From Acidimicrobiia bacterium (GTDB lineage: Bacteria; Actinomycetota; Acidimicrobiia; IMCC26256; PALSA-610): a stretch of 64,000 nt of DNA. The stretch lies in contig DATBAK010000059.1 in assembly GCA_036271555.1 (NCBI GenBank), positions 29,267 through 93,266 of the forward strand, written 5' to 3'. Position numbers and translations under genes: made by a program. Under the pieces are notes generated by a model. That model made no database searches and was not told the origin of the DNA. It saw nothing but the letters and a program-made list of their open reading frames with translations. This document shows positions 59,907 through 64,000 of the stretch, piece by piece (position 1 is the first letter of the stretch; every line of letters begins with the position of its first letter).

Positions 59907-59912
59907 ACCGTA
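59907..59912 (-). promoter_or_regulatory. Candidate -10 box (TACGGT) for the ABC operon
   Basis: TACGGT on the minus strand ends 7 nt before GTG 59899. It would make the four-gene operon start with a leaderless mRNA. Confidence 0.45.
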
Positions 59913-60013
59913 CGGCACGTCTGCGCGCGCCCCGTGCGGACCGTTCTCAGGCCGACTGCGTCGGGCGCGACAACCAGGGGGAGAACCAGACGAACTGACG
60001 TGAGGAGTCAACG

Positions 60014-60586
60014 GTGAGGAAGTTCTCGGTTCGACCGACGCTGACGCTCAGGGGCCGCACGTTCAAGGGCCTGCGCGGATGGTCGGGCAAGCCCCTGCAC
60101 CCACCGCTCACCGACATCCCGATCACGGCCTACCTCTTCGGTGCGGTGTTCGACCTGTTGTCGGTGATCGGCGGCAAGCACCACGCGTGGGCGCGCGAGA
60201 TGTGGCACGCGGGTACGTACGTGTTCGTCGGTGGCGGCATCGTGTCGGTGCTCGCGGCCGTCACCGGTCTCTGGGACGCGTGGAAGTCGTCGGAGGCGGG
60301 CACGCAGGCGCGCCGCACGATCAACACGCACGCGACGATCATGGTGACCGCCACGGTGCTCGTGCTCGTCGACATCGTCTGGCGGCTCAGCCAGTACCAC
60401 GTGAAGCCGGTGACGCCCGTCGGCATCACCGTGCTCTCGATCGTGATCGCGCTGCTCGTCTCGGTCGGCGCGACGTTCGGCGGCAGCCTCGTGTTCGAGT
60501 ACGGGTTCAACGTCGAGACCGCAGGCGACTCGCCGGTCTGGCACCAGTCGGAGACCGACGTGTTCCCCGGACAACACGACGATTGA
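60014..60586 (+). CDS. DUF2231-like membrane protein
   Basis: A 190-aa protein with about four membrane helices. The start GKPLHPPLTDIPITAYLFGAVFDLL (about 26-50) is the hallmark of the DUF2231 family (HP..D.P....). Invariant histidines in the first and third helices suggest heme or metal binding near the respiratory chain, but no function is proven. GTG 60014 has GTGAGGAG upstream. A small membrane peptide and a cupredoxin gene follow on the same strand. Confidence 0.83.
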   Translation: MRKFSVRPTLTLRGRTFKGLRGWSGKPLHPPLTDIPITAYLFGAVFDLLSVIGGKHHAWAREMWHAGTYVFVGGGIVSVLAAVTGLWDAWKSSEAGTQARRTINTHATIMVTATVLVLVDIVWRLSQYHVKPVTPVGITVLSIVIALLVSVGATFGGSLVFEYGFNVETAGDSPVWHQSETDVFPGQHDD

Positions 60587-60603
60587 GCCACTAAACAGAG
60601 CGG

Positions 60604-60747
60604 GTGCTCGAGAGCTGGCAGACGTTCTTGCGCAGTCGATCAACGTCGAGCCGGCCGTCGAGCTCCCCGGGCTCACGGGCCGCCGCGGCCGTGTGCATCG
60701 TGGGCGTGCTCGACGCGTGGGTGCTCCTCGTCGAGATCCTGCGATGA
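60604..60747 (+). CDS. Possible 47-aa membrane peptide
   Basis: GTG 60604 opens a 47-codon frame. Its C-terminal half is a single hydrophobic helix (AAAAVCIVGVLDAWVLLVEIL), and its stop overlaps the cupredoxin start (ATGA). The coupling and the clean helix argue for translation. The Ser/Arg-rich first half and the lack of a good Shine-Dalgarno argue against it. Function is unknown. Confidence 0.35.
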   Translation: MLESWQTFLRSRSTSSRPSSSPGSRAAAAVCIVGVLDAWVLLVEILR

Positions 60748-61151
60748 GTCGCTACGCGCTCGTCGTGCTGTTGCTCCTGCTCGTGCCGCTCGGCGCGGGT
60801 TGTTCGCATGCGCATGTCGCGACCTGCGCGAGCGAGATCCACAAGGCGGCGCCGGTCACCAACCGCGGCACCCGCGCCGCGACGGGCGCCACGCTCACGG
60901 TCGACGCGGCGAACGCTGCGTTCGCGCCGACCTGCTTCGACGACGTGCCGCGTGGCGCGGTCACCCTGCGCGTGCGCAACACCGGCAAGTCGTTGCACAA
61001 CGTGCAGGTGACCGCGCAACACGTCGACGTCGACGTCGCACCGGGGCACACGATCGTCGTGCACCTCCGGATCGCCGACGCTCCGGTGGTCTACGTCTGC
61101 AAATACCATCGGAGCCTCGGCATGGTCGGCGTGCTCGTTCCTGCTCGTTGA
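60744..61151 (+). CDS. Exported cupredoxin-like copper protein
   Basis: A 135-aa protein with an N-terminal signal (about 1-20) ending LGAGC, a lipobox-like site with imperfect spacing. A single cupredoxin fold follows with type 1 copper ligands His85 (SLHNV), Cys119, His122 and Met127 (CKYHRSLGM). It would carry electrons or copper on the outer face of the membrane. It follows the DUF2231 gene, and its ATG overlaps the stop of a small membrane peptide. No oxidase genes are nearby, so the partner is unknown. Confidence 0.85.
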   Translation: MSRYALVVLLLLLVPLGAGCSHAHVATCASEIHKAAPVTNRGTRAATGATLTVDAANAAFAPTCFDDVPRGAVTLRVRNTGKSLHNVQVTAQHVDVDVAPGHTIVVHLRIADAPVVYVCKYHRSLGMVGVLVPAR

Positions 61152-61161
61152 CGGTGGTGTT

Positions 61162-61185
61162 CGCTCCGCTCGCCGTTCCTGACGC
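61162..61185 (-). repeat. Dispersed intergenic repeat, copy 8 (short core, inverted)
   Basis: Reverse complement reads GGCGTCAGGAACGGCGAGCG followed by GAGC, one mismatch from the core in copies 2 and 3. It occupies the gap between the convergent cupredoxin and GH16 genes, where it could also help end transcription. Confidence 0.65.
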
Positions 61186-61193
61186 CGGACCGC

Positions 61194-61934
61194 TTACTCC
61201 TTGACTTCGACCCAGTCGACGAGCATCTCGGCGGGTGCCTTCATCGGCGGTGAGATCGAGTTGCTCATGCCGAGGTTCAGGATCACGAACATCGGCGAGT
61301 CGGTGACACCTTGCGTGACCGAACCGACCATCTTGGTGTCGTACCAGTAGTTCACGCGACCGTGTCGCCACACGGCCGAGACCGTGTGCCATCCCGCGGT
61401 CGTCGGCATCGACGCGCAACCGCCCGGACCGCCGGCGGGCGAGTGGAAGTGCCAGCAGTTGTGGCCGTGCAGCGACTCGAGCACATCGAGCTCACCGGTC
61501 TTCGGCCATTGCCCGATGCCGTCGGCCCACACCGACGGCCAGTCCTCTGCGGTGGTCGTTCCCGGCAGCCAGACGCGCGCCCGCAAGCTGCCGTGCGTGA
61601 ACGTGAAGTGCGCGCGGCTGTTCACGAGTCCCGACGCGTACGCGTAGTGCCGGCCATGGCTGTCGGTGCACGCGCGCTCCGACGCCCGCAGATGCAGGTA
61701 ACCATCGGACACGGATACCTGCGAAGGGTCGTAGCACGACGCCTCCGCGGAGTTCACCGGTGGTGTGATCGACGTGTTGCCCGCGCCGAGCCAGTTCGGT
61801 TGCCATTTCGTGAGATCGAGCGCTTTGCCGTCGAAGTCGTCGCGCCAGACGACTTCGCGTGGATGGCTCTGCGCGCGTGCTGCAACCGGTGTGAGCATTG
61901 CGAGGATGATGAGGATGCCGCCGAGTCGTCGCAT
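61194..61934 (-). CDS. Secreted glycoside hydrolase family 16 protein
   Basis: A 246-aa exported enzyme: signal peptide (about 1-21, cut near ARA/Q), then a concanavalin-like beta-sandwich with the catalytic ELDVLE motif (Glu148, Asp150, Glu153), the retaining-mechanism signature ExDxxE of GH16. Likely substrates are beta-1,3/1,4-glucans or related polymers. WHFHSPAGGPGG and WHTVSAVW are further family regions. ATG 61934 has a clear AAGGAG. It might remodel the organism's own exopolysaccharide or digest environmental glucan. Confidence 0.9.
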   Translation of the reverse strand: MRRLGGILIILAMLTPVAARAQSHPREVVWRDDFDGKALDLTKWQPNWLGAGNTSITPPVNSAEASCYDPSQVSVSDGYLHLRASERACTDSHGRHYAYASGLVNSRAHFTFTHGSLRARVWLPGTTTAEDWPSVWADGIGQWPKTGELDVLESLHGHNCWHFHSPAGGPGGCASMPTTAGWHTVSAVWRHGRVNYWYDTKMVGSVTQGVTDSPMFVILNLGMSNSISPPMKAPAEMLVDWVEVKE

Positions 61935-62171
61935 CGTTCTCCTTGGGTTGAACGTCGCGGACGCCAGAGGACGGCTCGACGCAACGATGCAACGAAGCAA
62001 CGTGCAGGTCCCCCGACTGGCGGAGGTCTTCGTCACCCGTTCCGCGCGCCTTGAGGGTTGCGCGCGCGAGTTCAACCGCAAGTTGGACGGTTCGGATCAT
62101 CCGCGAGATGGATGCGCGCGCGCCGTCAGGTAGCGGCGCGTCGATGTGCTATGCGAGACGCGTTGCGATGT

Positions 62172-62636
62172 TCACATGCGACCGGGGCGAAGCCCGCGCG
62201 TGCGTGAACACGACGGCAGCGCGGCCGGGCTCGACGCAGGGGTCGAGGCGCGAGCCGGCCGTCGCTCGCCGCGGCGCGCCGGTCGCGAACTGGGCGACGG
62301 CGACGGCGCGCACTCATTGTGATCGGAAGCCACGAGATGCTCGAGACCCGTGATCGCGAGCAGTTGCGTGATGCGCGCGCTCGGGTTGACGACGACGAGC
62401 TCACAGTGCTCGACGCGCGCGCGCTCCTCGCACACGACGAGCATCGCGAGACCCTGCGACGAGCAGAACGTCACGTCGGTGAGATCGAGCACGACGCGCG
62501 GCGCGACGCAGACTGCGACGATCACCCACGGTTCGATCTCGTCCCGTCCCGCGAGGTCGAGCTCACCGATCACGCCGAGCACCAGCCCGTCGGACGATTG
62601 CCGCACGTGAAGACTGGCGATCGATCGGTCGGTCAT
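62172..62636 (-). CDS. STAS-domain protein with low-complexity tail
   Basis: A 154-aa protein: a STAS domain (about 8-108) with the site TFCSSQGLAML (Ser near residue 60) and a C-terminal Pro/Ser/Arg-rich tail of about 45 residues. DSSG is changed to CSSQG, so phosphorylation by an RsbW kinase is likely but not certain. It is unlinked to any phosphatase or kinase gene. A SigB-like promoter lies upstream on the opposite strand, facing the desaturase, suggesting that the two genes share general-stress control. Confidence 0.8.
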   Translation of the reverse strand: MTDRSIASLHVRQSSDGLVLGVIGELDLAGRDEIEPWVIVAVCVAPRVVLDLTDVTFCSSQGLAMLVVCEERARVEHCELVVVNPSARITQLLAITGLEHLVASDHNECAPSPSPSSRPARRGERRPARASTPASSPAALPSCSRTRGLRPGRM

Positions 62637-62946
62637 GGCCTCGTGCTCCGCTCACCGAGGAGGCCGCGCTGCAGGACCGCCAACGGCACGCTACGACGAG
62701 GGCGCGACAGTGACAAGGTCGTAACGCCGTTTATCGAGGACCCAGCCGGGTACAACGGGCGGCTTTCGTCTCCGTCCCGGCCGCGAGGCTCCCGAGACGT
62801 TGGTGCCAGACCTGAGAGGCGATATCGGCGCGCGACGGTCGGGCGGTATCGTCGCCCGGTCGTCGAACGTGGGCGACGTGCCTCTTGCCCGAACCGTGGG
62901 ACGGTCGGGGCGCGACGTGCCCGCTGATCGCGACCAGGACGGCAGG
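62637..62946. other. 310-bp divergent intergenic region
   Basis: It separates the STAS gene (minus) and the desaturase (plus). It contains a SigB-like promoter at 62729-62752. A possible -10 TAGCGT for the STAS gene lies on the minus strand at 62690-62695. Plus-strand frames upstream of ATG 62947 are open but not protein-like. I see no other gene. Confidence 0.45.
62729..62752 (+). promoter_or_regulatory. Candidate SigB/SigF-type promoter (GTTT-N15-GGGTA)
   Basis: GTTT at 62729-62732 and GGGTA at 62748-62752, 15 nt apart, match the general-stress sigma consensus (GTTT, 13-16 nt, GGGTA). It points toward the desaturase 195 nt downstream. It is the only such match I noticed in an intergenic region. 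Confidence 0.4.
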
Positions 62947-63882
62947 ATGGCCATTTCGATCGACTCGGGGCCGGCGCGTCCGCCGGGGCCCACGCAATCA
63001 CCCTTCGTCGGGCTCGTGATGAAGGTCGTCACCGGCGCGCTGGTGGTCGGGCCCGCGGTTGCGCTCGCGATCGCCATCCCGTTGCTATGGGGCAATGTCG
63101 TGCACCTGCGCGACGTGATCGTCGGCGCGGTGCTGTTCGTGATCACGGGCTTTGGCATCAGCGTCGGGTACCACCGCCTGTTCACGCACCGGAGCTTCGT
63201 GCCGAAGCGCTGGCTCAAGATCGTCCTCGCCGCCGTCGGGTCGTTCGCGATGGAGGGCTCGCTCAGTGGCTGGGTCGCCGCGCACCGCCGGCACCACGTG
63301 TACAGCGACGGACCGGGTGATCCCCATTCGCCGCACGGACACGGTCCAGAGCGAGGTGGGCAGCTGCGGGGTCTCGTGCACGCGCACGTCGGCTGGTTGT
63401 TCACCGCCGAGCTCACGTCGGCCGAGCAGTACGCGCCCGACGTCCTTCGTGACGACGACACGAGGATCATCAGCGGTTGGTTCCCGCTGTTCGCGGTCGT
63501 GTCGCTCGCCGGTCCGTTCTTCATCGGATGGGGAGTGTCGGGCACGATCGGTGGCGCGCTCAGCATGCTGCTCTGGGCGGGCCTGGTCCGCATGATGCTG
63601 CTCCACCACGTGACGTGGAGCGTCAACTCGATCTGTCACATGTTCGGCTCGCAGCCCGCGAGCACGAAGGACCACAGCACCAACTTCGCGCCGCTCGCGA
63701 TCCTCTCGTTCGGCGAGTCGTGGCACAACTTCCACCACGCGCATCCCGCGTGCGCACGTCACGGCGCCCTCCGCCACCAGCTCGACCCGTCGGCGGCGTT
63801 GATCCGACTCTTCGAACGCGCCGGCTGGGTCACGCGGGTGCGATGGCCGTCAGAGGCTCAGCTCGCGGGGTGCGCCGGCTGA
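62947..63882 (+). CDS. Membrane fatty acid desaturase (second copy)
   Basis: A 311-aa acyl desaturase with histidine boxes HRLFTH (76-81), HRRHH (113-117) and HNFHH (about 260-264) and about four membrane segments. It is only distantly similar to the desaturase at 50271, so the two probably differ in substrate or regulation. ATG 62947 follows GGCAGG and starts 20 residues before the first helix; the longer open frame upstream is not protein-like. A stress-type promoter upstream suggests induction under envelope or temperature stress. Confidence 0.9.
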   Translation: MAISIDSGPARPPGPTQSPFVGLVMKVVTGALVVGPAVALAIAIPLLWGNVVHLRDVIVGAVLFVITGFGISVGYHRLFTHRSFVPKRWLKIVLAAVGSFAMEGSLSGWVAAHRRHHVYSDGPGDPHSPHGHGPERGGQLRGLVHAHVGWLFTAELTSAEQYAPDVLRDDDTRIISGWFPLFAVVSLAGPFFIGWGVSGTIGGALSMLLWAGLVRMMLLHHVTWSVNSICHMFGSQPASTKDHSTNFAPLAILSFGESWHNFHHAHPACARHGALRHQLDPSAALIRLFERAGWVTRVRWPSEAQLAGCAG

Positions 63883-63908
63883 GCGACGACGTCGCTTCGC
63901 GGATGTCG

Positions 63909-63982
63909 TGCGCCCGGGAGGATTCGAACCTCCGACCGTCGGATTAGAAGTCCGATGCTCTGTCCGGCTGAGCTACGGGCGC
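63909..63982 (-). tRNA. tRNA-Arg (anticodon TCT)
   Basis: Acceptor stem GCGCCCG/CGGGCGC, D-arm TAGCTCAGCCGGACAGAGC, anticodon loop CTTCTAA (TCT), T-arm with GGTTCGAATCC and discriminator A. No CCA is encoded. It decodes the rare AGA codon in this GC-rich genome. Confidence 0.95.
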
Positions 63983-64000
63983 GGGAAGCCCGGAGGATAC

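Noticed and set aside
60591..61109. 172-residue minus-strand frame opposite the cupredoxin
   Set aside because: The plus-strand frame has a signal peptide and a full type 1 copper site; the antisense frame has no features.

Overview
The window is GC-rich DNA (codon third positions almost all G or C). It has actinobacterial hallmarks: GTG and TTG starts, ATGA/GTGA gene overlaps, TANNNT boxes 6-8 nt before start codons (leaderless mRNAs), an ANTAR regulator and SpoIIE/STAS/RsbW-type switches. No phylogenetic marker is present. A deep-branching soil or freshwater actinobacterium (Acidimicrobiia-like) is my best guess, held loosely. Most open frames are shadows; about 67 protein genes and three tRNAs (Lys-CTT, His-GTG, Arg-TCT) look real.

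Positions 1-27.5 kb are dominated by signalling. First comes a partner-switching block on the minus strand: two SpoIIE-type phosphatases, two STAS antagonists, an RsbW-like ATPase and a small acidic protein, with no sigma factor in sight. A response regulator and histidine kinase overlap tail to tail. From 8.1 to 22.7 kb all genes lie on the plus strand: a REC-PAS-PAS kinase, a single receiver, a membrane-anchored HEAT-repeat protein, a processive family-2 glycosyltransferase, CheW, CheR-TPR, a second CheW, an MCP, CheA-REC, CheB, and a kinase with four receivers. Most junctions overlap by 4 bp or less. With no flagellar or pilus gene present, this looks like a chemosensory pathway controlling an exopolysaccharide synthase. 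Next to it lies an odd divergent pair: a hybrid kinase without an ATPase domain, and a PAS-receiver-wHTH regulator whose receiver has lost key residues.

Positions 25.6-41 kb are mixed metabolism and accessory genes. They include GAF-ANTAR, a dehydrogenase/Gfo-Idh/nuclease-like operon, two tandem secreted repeat proteins, and an arsenic operon (arsR divergent from arsI-like, aqpS-like and arsC) that abuts a truncated ltrA. An FAD oxidoreductase, a DksA-like protein, an SDR and the Lys and His tRNAs follow.

Positions 41-64 kb hold YceI/MarR with a clear operator, a NYN-OST-HTH protein, zwf, a ParA-like ATPase, a sugar-catabolism operon, ArsR/SRPBCC and VOC genes, two acyl desaturases (one behind twin palindromic operators, one behind a SigB-like promoter), YihY, an amidohydrolase, another secreted repeat protein, a four-gene ABC/sterol-desaturase-like/peptidase operon, a cupredoxin, a GH16 hydrolase, a lone STAS protein and tRNA-Arg. 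A dispersed repeat built on GAGCGAAGCGAGC sits in at least eight intergenic gaps.
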